From Bicyclus anynana (lineage: Eukaryota; Arthropoda; Insecta; Lepidoptera; Nymphalidae): a DNA stretch of 64,000 nt. Under the pieces are notes generated by a model that worked only from the letters and a program-made list of their open reading frames with translations, made no database searches and had not been told where the DNA came from. The translations under genes were made by a program, and so were the position numbers. The DNA is taken from contig NC_069087.1 in assembly GCF_947172395.1 (NCBI RefSeq), positions 15,940,889 to 16,004,888 on the forward strand. Reading direction: 5' to 3'. Shown here piece after piece: positions 10,675 through 21,929 of this stretch; within the stretch, counting starts at the first letter, position 1; the number at the start of each line of letters is the position of its first letter.

Positions 10675-10945
10675 GATTCTTTTGACGGAACAGCATAAAA
10701 TCGATCAAGTAATCGAATATTCTATGTATATATTCTGTGGATAGTCTAAGCAATGTGTTTGTTACTCTATGTAAAAATTACGCTCGTGTGTATTACGAGT
10801 CAAATTTATAGTTGTGTGTAGTGTATGGACACAGAATATATTTATTGGTGTTATATATTTTCGATGTGTGAGTTTACCTCGTCCCCCTCAAAAAACGACA
10901 GACAATTTTGTTCGTGAATTTGAGTGCGATGCATGTCCATCTTCT
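10675..10945 (+). mobile_element. MITE copy (CTCAGACC family), truncated
   Basis: It shares cctcaaaaaacgacagacaa and tgtgtagtgtatggacacag with reverse-oriented copies at 42692-42984 and 62670-62910. The terminal CTCAGACC repeat is not evident here, so the ends are approximate. Confidence 0.6.
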
Positions 10946-11246
10946 AATTCCTCTATGAGTCGAGTAAAAAGTCGAACCTCTAACAAACTTAGGCTTAAAA
11001 AGCTATAGCTCATATCCGTAAAGCCAGTGTATAAAAAAAAACTTCAACGATTTTGTTTGATTTGACATTGACAGAAATGACAGTTAATATTTGAATTTAG
11101 AATTGTAATTGTTATGATTATGAATACGATCGTTTTTTGGATATCGAAAAAATTGCTTATAATTTAATATCGAGTAAATGTATTTTATGTGGTGAAATAA
11201 ATCAAGGAATCTATTTTCAGTATTGTACTTACATGAAAAATACAAT

Positions 11247-14200
11247 ATGGATACAAAGCACACTCCTATGCGCGCTAAAACTATGGCAGAATTGTTACCT
11301 GGCATTAAACGTAAGAAACTAAATATATTTTAATCTTTACCGAGATGTTATAATAATCTTTTAGAATACTTGATGAATAGGTCTTAATGCTTCCCTATGG
11401 ATTGGACTATCTACCATTGAAGGCTGTTGTAGAAGGTAGACAAGCATTTCGCAACAGCCAAAGTTCATAATAATCTCATAATACTTGATGAGGCCCTAAT
11501 GCTTTCTTATGGACTGGATTATCCACCATTGAAGGCTGTTGTAGAAGGCAGAGAAGCTTTTCGCAACAGCCAAAAATCGTCTGGGGATAGTACCAAGTGA
11601 TGATGAAGAATTATTAAAATTATAATATGTTTGAAACTTACTGACTATTGGTTTATTATGAGAAGTATCTAATAGTAAGTATAGACTCTGAAAGAAGCGA
11701 AAGCTATTGGTAGGCAGTAGTGCACATTATCAATAGGAATTACCAAAGCTAGGACACTGAAAAGGAGTTTTTAGTTGAATGATAAAATAACTAAGTAAAA
11801 ATTGAAATACAGCTTATAAGAAGTGCAGTAATGACAAAGCCTTGCTTTTCTTAGCTTGAAAATATACCCAAAAAGTTGTAAAAATTATCTTGGAAATTAG
11901 ATTATTCTCAAAAAAAAGGAATTAATCTTATTTTAGAGGTCAGTAGGGGTAACAAAAATTTTATAGCATTAGGGCAATAAATGTGTAAATAGAGCACTGA
12001 CTGGGGCTGACGGCTTAACATGCTGTGTATACAGCATGCAGAGATGTAACACCACCAACTTTCCAACTTGGGATAAGAATTTTAACTGAAAATCTCTCTG
12101 AAAGAAATCTCAGTATCTCATAGCCAGACCCAGGACCTCATGATCAGAAATCAGACAAACTATCTGCTGGACCAGAGGCAATTGTTAAACATAATATGTA
12201 TTAATTTTTTATTAATTATTCTAACAATTATCTCAACCAAACTCAACCATTCTTCAAATTTTGGTGAAACTTAGGTAAGTTGTTTATGACTGTAATTCCA
12301 AGCACAAAGAAAAGGATATTTGTGTGTATTAGTAACTACACACACATAGTGATCATAAGTAAGTGTCACAAATGAAAAGATGTATTTCTAAATGTTTCAG
12401 ATATTTTGTCCAAGGAAACAGTGATGTTGCTCAGTTCGCAGAAAAAACCGAATGCTGGTGTCCGGCAAACTCAAACTGGAAAAAATTTGAAACCCATGAA
12501 AATTGCAGAAATATTAGGTGTGTAGACTTTTCAATATATTATATAGTTGGACACAATTTTTAGATACCATGTATCGGAACCGTAGATTACACTGGTGACA
12601 TGCACTGTTCGAAGACTTTTGTCTTCAGTCACTTTGGAATTTAAGAAGAATTTCCTGAACGCTGCCCATCTGGCCAACAACAACCCAGAACGTTGGATTC
12701 GGCGGTTCACCTCTTTCTTCAAATTGCACCAATCTGTATGATGTTACAAAACATTGTTGCGTGTTAAGCTGTGCAATACAAGATTTTAGGTATCAGTGGT
12801 AACGTAGGGGGGGGGGGGGGCATCTTGGAACCCCATCCAAAGTTGCCACAGATCTCAGATGCTATAGTTATGCAAATGATAACATAAAATATGAAATATT
12901 GAGATTTTGTGCCAAGAAGTTCTCATACAGAAGATTGGTTATAAAGCTGTGTCTCCAAGGGCCTCAACCATTATCACCATCTGATTAAGTAAGAGTTTTA
13001 ACATCATGAACCTAAACACCAAATTTCAATCAATCAATCAAAGACGTACCGCTAAGCAATATAGCGTTTCGGTACGATGTTGTGTAGAGACCGAAAGGAG
13101 TGTGGATTTTCCTAACAAGTTAACCCGCTTCTATCTAAGACAGTATCATCACTTACCATCAGATGACTTGAGTCAAGGGTTAACTTGTAAAGAATAAAAA
13201 AAAAACATTTAACACTTAACTTATGTATACCTTAGAATGTTTGGAATATAAGTCTATTTTATTTATTAATTCTTGTTTCAGCCTTAAAAGGACCCACTCC
13301 CAGAGCGGTCAACCATCAGCCACCTCAAACTAAAATGAAAACTTGGAATTCATCTGTGAAAGTGGATAAAACTAAGCAACTTACCAAACATAACGAACAA
13401 AAATATAATACAGTGAGAAAAACGCTGAATTTCCAACAAAAAGCCAGTATTGTTGTGAGTTACAAGTTGTTAATATTTTTTTTCTTTAACAAACCATCTA
13501 TCTATACTAAATAATCATTGAAATAGGCTTTGAAAGTACTGGACAGATTTGAAAAATTCTGTCCAGTAGTGTTTATCAGGGAGTAACATAAGTTAAGGTT
13601 TTTAAAGTTCGTTTGAGCGTCTAATTAAACCTATGCTTTGACAAGATCAGTGGAATTCATAGACGTGTAGGGGATCATTCGATTCGATCCCAGGCGATCA
13701 TTCAGCTGCTGAGTGTTGAATTTAACATCTATTTGTTTAAAAATTTGACACTCAGGGGACCATTCCCCCTGGGGGTGCCCCAATAATGTCTATGAATTCC
13801 ATTCTAAGATACTAATACAGATCTTACAATGGTATTCATAGTACATATTAATACAAATTTTTGAGAAAATTAACAAAATATATAAAACAAATTACATTGT
13901 TTACAGCCAGCCAACAACAGAGCTACTACAGTAGGACCAATGGCCAGGAAATCTATTTATCCACAAGGTAAATAAAAACAAATTAATAATCATATTAATT
14001 GATATAGGAGCTATTGACATGAGCTGGTTCTTGCAATGCGGCACGATCCAAACTGCGACGCTGCAGCGGGTGCCGCCGCTTGCAGCGAGAATTAAAAAAA
14101 TCTTGTTTTGGGAAAATGTTATATAAAATCTCTTGTAAATCTCTTAATGTGTTATATTAATCTTTATTCCAGTTAAATCTAAAGGAAATACTATCAATAG

Positions 14201-15200
14201 AATAAGTGGTGTATGCAAGATACCTGATACACCACTCTCAATAAAACCATTACCAAATAGAGTTGTAAAAATGAAGAATGTCTCATTCAAATCCAACAGT
14301 GACGACAGTTTCTTACAGAAAGAGAAAGAGATTAATGATTTTGAAGCTAAATCTAATGCTTTAGCTGACGAACCAACTTTGGAAAGAATTGATGAAATTT
14401 CACCACCAATTTCAACACCATTTCATGATTATAGAAATGTGAGAGATTACTTTAATCAGAGTGAAGCTGATAACTCTGTTGCATGGAACAATGACACTTT
14501 GATGTTATTTGATAAAGTGTCAGAGATCAAAGACAATACTCAAAGAGAAGAAAGTGTCATAGTGTCTCTGTGTGAACTGCTAAATAAAGCTACTGTTACA
14601 AGTAATAATGACAACAATCGAAACATTGTTGATGCGGACGAAATTGAAAGACAGATTGTGAATGATATAAAAGTTATTGACAATGTTATTGTAATATTAA
14701 AAGGTTTCAAAGAGGAAAAGCTCAAGTTTTTGCAGCATAACAGGAAATTGAAACAGCAAGTGACTGAACCAAACATATGTAATGACACCATTTTGGAAAA
14801 AGAAAATATTGCTCCTAATATAACAGAAAAAAACGAATCAGCAGCAGCAATTATAAAAGAAATTACTAAAGTCAAAGAAGAAATAACCAGCCCTGAAAGG
14901 AACCCTATTATTAAAAGACCGACAGTTATCAAATCAAGATCACCATCTTATAAAATCCCAAAAAAAAGTATTTGTTTGAGACAAAAAGTGTTCCACAAAT
15001 CTATGCCCAACATTTCTGATATGCCAGTGACACCTAATAGAAATACTGATAAAGCTCTGAGTATGTATATGCAGATTAAAGAAAAGATGTCATTTCTCAA
15101 TACTCCTTTGGCGAAACCACGCAATGACACTCCAGATACTCCTGCACTAACATCTCGCAATCTGCAAACCCAATTAGATAAATTGTATAATGACATCTGA
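11247..15200 (+). CDS. Unrecognised 480-residue Ser/Thr-Pro-rich protein, five exons
   Basis: Exons 11247-11310, 12401-12517, 13282-13454, 13907-13967 and 14173-15200 have GT/AG borders and phases 1, 1, 0, 1. They sum to 1443 nt. The first 170 residues are strongly basic and contain two similar short motifs, TMAELLPGIK (residues 12-21) and KIAEILALKG (53-62). The middle is acidic and polar. Near residue 270-300 a charged helix (ADEIERQIVNDIKVID, then FKEEKLKFLQHNRKLKQQV) may form a coiled coil. The C-terminal third holds many SP/TP sites (SRSPSYK, MPVTPNRN, DTPDTPAL) and ends LQTQLDKLYNDI. The composition suggests a phosphorylated, mostly disordered protein, perhaps cytoskeletal or mitotic, but I recognise no family. 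The last 170 bp of coding sequence plus 3' UTR are duplicated at 15297-15560. Confidence 0.8.
11349..11574 (+). repeat. Imperfect tandem duplication of a gene-like fragment in intron 1
   Basis: Two units of about 113 bp share ccattgaaggctgttgtaga and ttcgcaacagccaaa. The second unit reads open as NLIILDEALMLSYGLDYPPL followed by KAVVEGREAFRNSQ; the first has stops. No good acceptor precedes it, so it looks like a duplicated pseudogene fragment rather than an exon. Confidence 0.5.
12005..12185 (-). repeat. tRNA-derived SINE, family D
   Basis: On the minus strand it starts ggtccagcagatagtttgtc and carries gaggtcctgggtctgg, resembling A- and B-box regions of a tRNA head. A related copy is at 54735-54895. 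Confidence 0.5.
13018..13203 (+). repeat. SINE family A, 3' part
   Basis: It carries the family-A body (tagcgtttcggtacgatgtt, ccgaaaggagtgtggatttt, acaagttaacccgcttctat, cttaccatcagatga) and ends in AAGAATAAAAAAAAAAC. The tRNA head is missing. It lies in intron 2 of the 480-aa gene. Confidence 0.75.
13985..14095 (-). repeat. Fragment of a LINE 3' end shared with 47090-47340
   Basis: The bases gagctggttcttgcaatgcg and gcacgatccaaactgcga match, in reverse, the GC-rich segment at about 47205-47255. It lies in intron 4 of the 480-aa gene. Confidence 0.6.
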
Positions 15201-15296
15201 CACACATTGGACTTTATAGTCTAAGAGCCAGCATTAGAAATATATACCCTCATCTGTTATATTAGTGCTGTGAAATAAATGATAGATAATATTCAC

Positions 15297-15560
15297 TGTG
15301 ACACCAAATAGAAATACTGAAAAAGCTCTGAGTATGTACATACAGATTCAAGAGAAGCTGTCATTTCTCAATACTCCTTTGGTGAAACCACGCAATGACA
15401 TTCCGGACACTCCTGCACTTACATCTCGCAATCTGCAAACCCAATTAGATAAATTGTATAATGACATCTGACACACAATTGACTTTATAGTCAATAATAA
15501 TCCGGCATTAGAAATATATACCCTCATGTTATATATTAGTAATAAGAAATAAATGATAAA
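15297..15560 (+). pseudogene. Tandem copy of the last-exon end and 3' UTR of the 480-aa gene
   Basis: It matches 15028-15290 with scattered substitutions: same frame (TPNRNTEKALSMYIQIQEKL, then NTPLVKPRND), same stop context and a copied AATAAA (15548-15553; original 15274-15279). The copied frame is still open and conservative (DKA to EKA, KEK to QEK). It starts without an acceptor, so it probably lies in the extended 3' UTR. Confidence 0.85.
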
Positions 15561-15918
15561 TAATATTTAAAGTGACACATTGCAAGAAGGTTGCCTACAC
15601 TACAGCCTTTCTTGATGAATACTGTTTACCAACAAAGAGATTAGAAATGAAGGTCATTTTATAACTTATTTATTTTAAATTATGTGTGGTTTGTTTATAA
15701 AATGTTATGTAAAATATATTAACAATATCTAATTGTTCTGGGCTTATCAAATTTATTTTCATTAACAGTTAATTGTAATTATTATTAGGTGTGAAATGAC
15801 TAGTGATTTATATCCTCCTTTTTAAATTTGTTTGTTGGTAAACAGAACTCATCAAGAAGGGCTGTAGTATTGTTAAATTGCGGCCAGACATCATCAAAGG
15901 CAACCTAATGCGGTTAAA
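15561..15918. other. Intergenic AT-rich DNA
   Basis: I see no gene, repeat family or regulatory signal that can be supported here. Confidence 0.4.
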
Positions 15919-16787
15919 TCTATACTTATAATAAATCTGTAGAGAGGTCAATTCTGTACATGAAATATATTTCCAAAATAACTATCAGGGGGTGATTAGT
16001 GATCGATACTGATGCCAAAAATGCAATTAGTAAAATTTTTGTCTGTCTGTCTGTCTGTCTGTCTGTATGTTCTTTATAGAAACAAAAACTACTGGACGGA
16101 TTTTAACGAAACTTGGTACAATTATTCTACATACTCCTGGGCAGGTTATAGTATACTTTTCATTACGCTACAATCAATAGGAACAGAGCAGTGAAGAGAA
16201 ATATTGAGAAAACGGGAGAAGTTACTCATTTTTTTAAGCTTCCGTCGCGTGTACAGCCTTAATGGTTAAAGCTACATAGAAACCATGTATGACGGAAATG
16301 TTGTTGTGTTGAAATGAAAAAAACACAACAGCATATATACGTCTATCTTTTATGGTTGACTCACAATAACATGTGTAACTCCCAATAGCTTAGCAGTTTG
16401 GTGCTTTCTAATTATATTTGTCAAGTCTTATGTTTATAACACTCATCACTCATCCCTAACTAAAAAAATTAACATTATTACCTATTCAATAAAAAAAGAA
16501 TCATAAAAATCGGTAAAGAAACACCAAAGTTATACAAGAAATACGCTAAGCCATCGCGCGTGAATACTAATTCATGCTCGACGCGACTCGCGGGGGGGGG
16601 GGGGGGGAAATAAATAAAGAAGTGCAGCCTTAATGAGTAGGGTAGGGTAGGGTAGGGGTAGTGTAGGGCAGGGGTAGGGTAGGGGTTGGGTTGGGATAGG
16701 GTAGGGTAGAGGTAGGGTAGGGTGGGATAGGGGTACTTGAAAGTTTACAACGACTTTCACGCGAACGAAGTCGCGGGCGTCCGCTAG
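15919..16787 (+). mobile_element. Non-autonomous Helitron 1
   Basis: It begins TCTATACTTATAATAAATC after an A and ends gcgggcgtccgctag before a T. The 3' end has the expected short hairpin (GCGG..CCGC) just before CTAG, as in Helitrons inserted between A and T. It contains a (gtct)n microsatellite (16038-16065), a run of 17 G (about 16591-16607) and a tagggtagggg minisatellite (16637-16735). It has no Rep/helicase frame. Confidence 0.8.
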
Positions 16788-17282
16788 TTAAGCATAAAAT
16801 AGGCACTCATTTGACACATTAGATGACTAATTTTCTAATGAGGTTATTTATATACCATTAATTAACTGTTTTTATCTGGCAACTCTATAGTTGCAGTGTG
16901 GCAAGGCAACCCATACGTTTTTAATTCTCTTGTGCATATTATTTTAACTAGTGTTCAATTTTTATTAATTAAGCAAAGAGGGAATTAGATTAAATAAAGG
17001 GGAATGAATGAAAAAAATAATCACACAATTTCACTAGGCAACCTATTTACAATGTGAATATTTTCTATCATTTATTTCTTATCCCAAATAAATAACAGAT
17101 GAGGGTATATATTACATATACTGGATCTCATACTATTAAGAATCATGGATGGATTACAGATCATACAATACAAAGCATACATGTTTTGAATAGCAAGTGT
17201 AATTTAAATTTATTTGAAACTAAACTGTATGATTCTACCACAGGTTATCTAAAAAAACCGTTTTTAAATTTCTATCTATCAA

Positions 17283-17580
17283 ATTCTAATTTATATATAT
17301 AAAAATGAATCCATATATCACTGTGATTTCACTATTTTTTTTTTTGATGTGTTTGTTATTGTCAGGAGAAATTATGACAGAAGAAAAAAAAATTGATAAA
17401 TTGAAGGGTAGGCTTCTAGCCTACCCTTCAATTTATCAATTTTTCAATTGAGGGTGTAAACTTTTAACTACTCCTGCCCTACCCCTACCCTCAATTTATC
17501 AATTGAGGGTAGGGGTAGGGCAGGAGTAGTTAAAAGTTTACATCGAGTTTCACGCGGTCGAAGGCGCGGGTGTCCGCTAG
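17283..17580 (+). mobile_element. Helitron 2 3' portion with two perfect palindromes
   Basis: The right end (acgcggtcgaaggcgcgggt, then gtccgctag|T) is the Helitron terminus seen in the other copies. The left end is uncertain. Inside are two adjacent perfect palindromes: 26-bp arms at 17389-17414/17418-17443, and 42-bp arms at 17455-17496/17501-17542. Confidence 0.65.
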
Positions 17581-18795
17581 TAATATTATTACTATAACCT
17601 TGAAACCTTCTTAAATCACTGTCAAATGCCAAAGTATTTTTCAAATCTACCAATCAAAACGAACTTTTCAACTTTATTTCAGTTCAATTATGATTTTCTG
17701 TCTTTCTATTTTTTGTTTATTTATATTTCTTTTCACGTTTTATTGTATAATACACATTTATTTTCCCAACTCCATGTAAACACAGACATAGTTTTTTTTT
17801 TTTAGTATTTGAAATTGACACTATCCAGAAAAATTGCGCTTTAAGTTTATTTTATTACTTTTCGAGAGGAAGGTACCAAAAATTCATGTACAATAAATAA
17901 TATAATATAAGAAAATATATATTGAATTTTAAATGGAATAATAATAAAGGTCTTTGCTTTAGTTAATGAATTTGATTTAATTTCAAGATTAAATTTTGTA
18001 CATATAATATAATGGAAATAAAATACTATTAGAGCAATTTTGTTGAAAATAATAAATTTTCAAAACAAAATATTTTTTATAATTTCTTTCAAGGTTGTAA
18101 TTTTCTAATCTGTTTAATAAATGCCTTATATGCATAAGCACATAGTCAATATAAAAATAAAACATATTGTACCCAATGGTAGTTTTATACTATAGATTGG
18201 TTACGTCCCTACAAAATCACTGCAAAAAGTGATACGAATAATAGGCTACAACACTGAGCGCACACATGCACAATTTTGTCTTTAATTCCATTATATATTT
18301 ATGTATATATAGTTTTTACGCTTCCTGAAGTTAAGGATATCCTTGACAGTTGGTTAACTATAGCTTGGCAACTTTGTTTGTAACACTCCCGATGTTACGC
18401 GCGGGCCGCGGGGCGTGTAGCGATGATGAATGAAAAACCCACGACTGATGCGACACTTCCCCGCACGCACTATTTCACAACCACGCAGTCTTTCCCCCTG
18501 TCGCCCGCATATCATGGGAGTGTTATCAACGAACTTACCAGACCATAACAATCCCCGTCTCCGTTCTTGTTGTCCACCCCATGCCTAGACAAATTTGGTA
18601 ATATCCTACCTAAGAGCAGCTTATTAAAATAGACTATTAACAATGATATTGCTTACTGTACCTATATATTGATTACACACTAGAGCATGAAAAATCAGGC
18701 GCTCAAAAGAGGAAATTTATAGTGAACTCAATGTGAGTTGTGGTCAACAACGAACGTTATTTATGTGTTCAGGAAGTGTAAAAACTATAAATTCA

Positions 18796-20019
18796 TCTAT
18801 ACTAATATTATAAAGAGGTAAAGTTTGTAAGTTTGTAAGTTTGTCACATTTTTTAAATGGGGTAATCTTCGGAACTACTGGTCCGATTTTAAAAATTCTT
18901 TCACCAGTAGAATGCTACATTATCGGGGAGTGCTATAGGCTATATTTTATATTGGTATCATATATATTAGCCGAGTTATCACAGTTTTTGTCATACAGGT
19001 CGGACTGAAAATCCTCTTATACAGACTTATTCGCATGCGCTGCCTTAACTATTGTGTAAAATTGAAATTAATATATGGAGACTTTATGTATCTTTAAAAG
19101 TTCTACAAAAAAGTCCGCGACACCATATATCTATCTTCTATATATTAGCTGATATATAGAAGAAAAAAGGCCTTTTGTGTTTTAAAAATTATTAATTTTA
19201 TATACTTAGGTTTACGTCATTATTTATACAACTAAACTTTAATCCTTATTAAAATAAATTATTTAATAATTACAAGGGTATTATGGAGATAAGATTTGCC
19301 CTTTACAGTATGTTAATTACTTAAATAGTTTCGGAGATAATACAAAATTTCTAAAAGACGCAGAAATTCCACTATATGACGCCCGGCGCTTTCATTTACG
19401 TAGTTCCCGTTCCCGTGTGAATATGGGGATCAAACATAGCCTTGGACACTCGCAAACAACGTAGCTTTCTTTTGGTAAAACAATTTTCCAAATCGGTCCA
19501 GTAGATCCAGAGATTACCTCCTACAACCACACGAACTTTACCTCTTTATATTATTAGCATAGAAGTCTCTATTTCTCTTGGTCGTATCGTAGGAGTAAGA
19601 TAGAGAAGTTACAGGGTAGGTTAGGGTACGGGTAGGGAAGCGTAGGGGTAGTGTAGGGGTAGGGTAGGTTTAGGGCCGGGTTTAGGGTAGTGGTAGGGTC
19701 GGGGTAGAGGTAGGGTAGTGGTAGGGTAGAGGTACGGGTAGGATAGGGTAGTGGCAGGGTAGGGGTAGGATAGGCGTGAGATAGGGGTACGGGTGGGATA
19801 GGGGTAGGAAAGGGATAGGGTACGGGGAGGGTACGGGTAGGATTGGGGTAGGGTATAGGTAAGGTAGGGGTAGGGTAGGGGTAGGGTTGGGGCAGTGGTA
19901 GGGTTGGGGTAGTGATAGGGTAGGGGTAGGGTAGGGGTAGGGTAGGTTAGGTTAGGTTAGGGGGTAGTAGTAAAATTGACATCGAATTTTACGCAGACGA
20001 AGTCGCGGGCGTCCGCTAG
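18796..20019 (+). mobile_element. Helitron 3, nested in the TIR element
   Basis: It runs from TCTATACTAATATTATAAAG to cgcgggcgtccgctag, between A18795 and T20020, 1224 bp. The target is verified because the uninterrupted sequence is present in the opposite arm of the host element. It includes a G-rich minisatellite at 19612-19972 (words tagggg and tagggt). It has no Helitron transposase. Confidence 0.9.
19612..19972 (+). repeat. G-rich minisatellite (tagggtagggg-type) inside a Helitron
   Basis: About 360 bp of variable 5-7-bp units such as gtagggtagggg. Related but shorter tracts occur in Helitrons 1 (16637-16735) and 2 (17455-17542). The strand is rich in runs of three or four G. Confidence 0.8.
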
Positions 20020-20125
20020 TAAATATATAATAAAATTAAAAACAAAATTGTGCATGTGTGCTCAGTGTTGTAGCCGGATCACTTTTTGCGGTGATTTTGT
20101 AGGGACGTAATCGATCTATAGTATA

Positions 20126-20869
20126 GAATTATCTATAGTAATGTATTCTGTACTTACCTATAAAATTTTTTACTAACATGATTTTTGTCAATTTGAAAAG
20201 ATCTTACCATTTTCATTGGTGAGCTTTGTTTTATACAAGAGATGAGCGATGTTTTTGGCAAGGACTACTTTTATAACAAGTGCAGGACACTTTTTACTAG
20301 CTAATTCGCGTTTTTCAGTTCTTTTTTCCTCTTTAAAAGAGCTAGAACTACGCGGGTCTGCTGTTATTGATTATTAGGTAAAATTAATAATGTCACGCTG
20401 AACAAACGATATTTTAAAAAATCTATGATAATTCTTAGTTTTAAGTAAGACATTGTGTTTTGGTGCTGATTCGGTTGTTTATAATATTATGTTCGAACCA
20501 TAACTGGAAATAGTAGGTATAGTATGCATATGATAAATTAATGTTAGGGAATGGTATGGGATACAAAGATTAACGAATTCGCACTAAATTCACATTTTTT
20601 TCTTGTATATATAGTATATTTTAGAGGTATTTAATTATAGTGGTAATATATTATATAATTTTTTAATATAACTAATGTAATGGTTTAAAAATAATTTAAA
20701 TAAAGAATTTATTACAAATTGGTGTTGTTTTTTTTGGAGTTTACTCCTTAAAAATCGATATAGCCCCCGGTATGAAAAAATATGGAAAGTAAAACTCGAT
20801 GAACGAATGACAGCTTTACGTTTTTGTGCGCAACCTATTCTGCGCACCTTCTACCGTGCGCTGTCGCCA
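20126..20869. other. Intergenic AT-rich DNA
   Basis: I see no supported gene; short frames here resemble chance ORFs. Confidence 0.35.
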
Positions 20870-20899
20870 ACAGCGTGCTCATGACATGCTGTTGACGAG

Positions 20900-21252
20900 C
20901 ACGCACGCCGCGGCCTTCTGCTCCTCGGTTGCGCACCTTTCACTTTTCAGGCGTAGGTATTGAGACGTACATAGTGTATGCTGCGGGGCAATATTTAGAC
21001 GGCCGATCTGAGAGAGTAAACTCCATTCGTGCGTCGGAGCTGACACACACTTTTTCGATTTATTTCGAGGCTTAAATATAGGCCAGCCTTCTGGTCACGG
21101 AAGGCGTCGAATAATCTCTTTGCAATTTCTTTAAAAATATACAACACTTCAAACTTAACCAGTGTGGTTGCTAAAATTTCCCTGGCGTGGACCGAGGACA
21201 AAAACGCTGGTAAGCTAACGTCAGAAAGGAGAATGGGCACCGGCCCATAACA
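20900..21252 (-). mobile_element. Possible solo LTR
   Basis: On the minus strand the segment opens TGTTATGGGCCGGTG, a common LTR start. It contains a TATA-like tatatttaagcc followed by cctcgaaataaatcg (polyadenylation-like) and is GC-richer than its surroundings. I could not fix the right-hand CA end or a target duplication. An open frame of 81 codons here has no known domain. Confidence 0.3.
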
Positions 21253-21736
21253 CGTCGGCCCAGAGAATGTAGGTATACCCCCGTATATAAGTTTATGGAG
21301 ATGATAATATATGATGTATAAATAAGGATCTGGCTAAATAGCTTAATAAAAGTATGTTTCTTAGAGAAAAATACATTTTTTATCACTCTTCTAGGGCAAA
21401 ATGTTCGCTGGCGTACTAAAGCGTCGAAGTAGAATTATCAAGATTTTTTTAGATATCAAGTAAATTGCCGGGTGGTTAGCGTAGGCCTGGGCCGAGGATG
21501 GCTAATTCCCTTTTGCTAATGCCGATGCCACCCAGGCGTACTGGTAAAGTTGCCTGTAGCCACACTTGGTCATTCAAGGCCACATTTTTAGAATTTTGCA
21601 TAATTTTGTCAATTTGTATTTTATATTAATTCTGAGTTAAATCCCGGGTAACAATAAAAACACATTTACATTAAGTATGTGCTTTAATAAACCTTGGTGA
21701 AAAAAAATCAAAAATATTCAAAAAAAAGTTCAAAAA

Positions 21737-21800
21737 TATTTTGTATGCGGAAATAATGTCGCTGCTATATTTTGTATGCGGAAATAATGTCGCTGCTATG
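21737..21800 (+). repeat. Tandem duplication of about 31 bp
   Basis: The words attttgtatgcggaaataat and gtcgctgctat occur twice in direct succession. Confidence 0.7.
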
Positions 21801-21929
21801 TCCAACGTTTTCATCGTATGTTGATTCACTTCTTCTCCTTGGATATTATTCTTTGAGCATCCATAAATCACGGGCGTTGCACATCTATACAAACAGTATA
21901 AAATAATCTGTGCCTTAAATTATGTTCTT

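Larger units (their letters stand above)
18186..20125. mobile_element. Long-TIR DNA element, right arm split by a Helitron
   Basis: The left arm (about 18186-18345) begins tatactatagattggttacg and runs through gtccctacaaaatcac, gagcgcacacatgcacaat and cgcttcctgaa. The reverse complement of this arm is found as 18768-18795 plus 20020-20125. The element proper is thus about 720 bp with arms of about 150 bp. The interior (18346-18767) is GC-richer and has no supported frame. A partial single arm of the same family lies at 52410-52560. Confidence 0.8.

Noticed and set aside
19612..19972. Internal telomere array
   Set aside because: Units are tagggg/tagggt variants, not TTAGG, and lie within Helitron boundaries.
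20995..21240. 81-codon minus-strand frame as a host gene
   Set aside because: It coincides with a possible solo LTR that has TATA-like and polyadenylation-like words; no protein family is recognisable.
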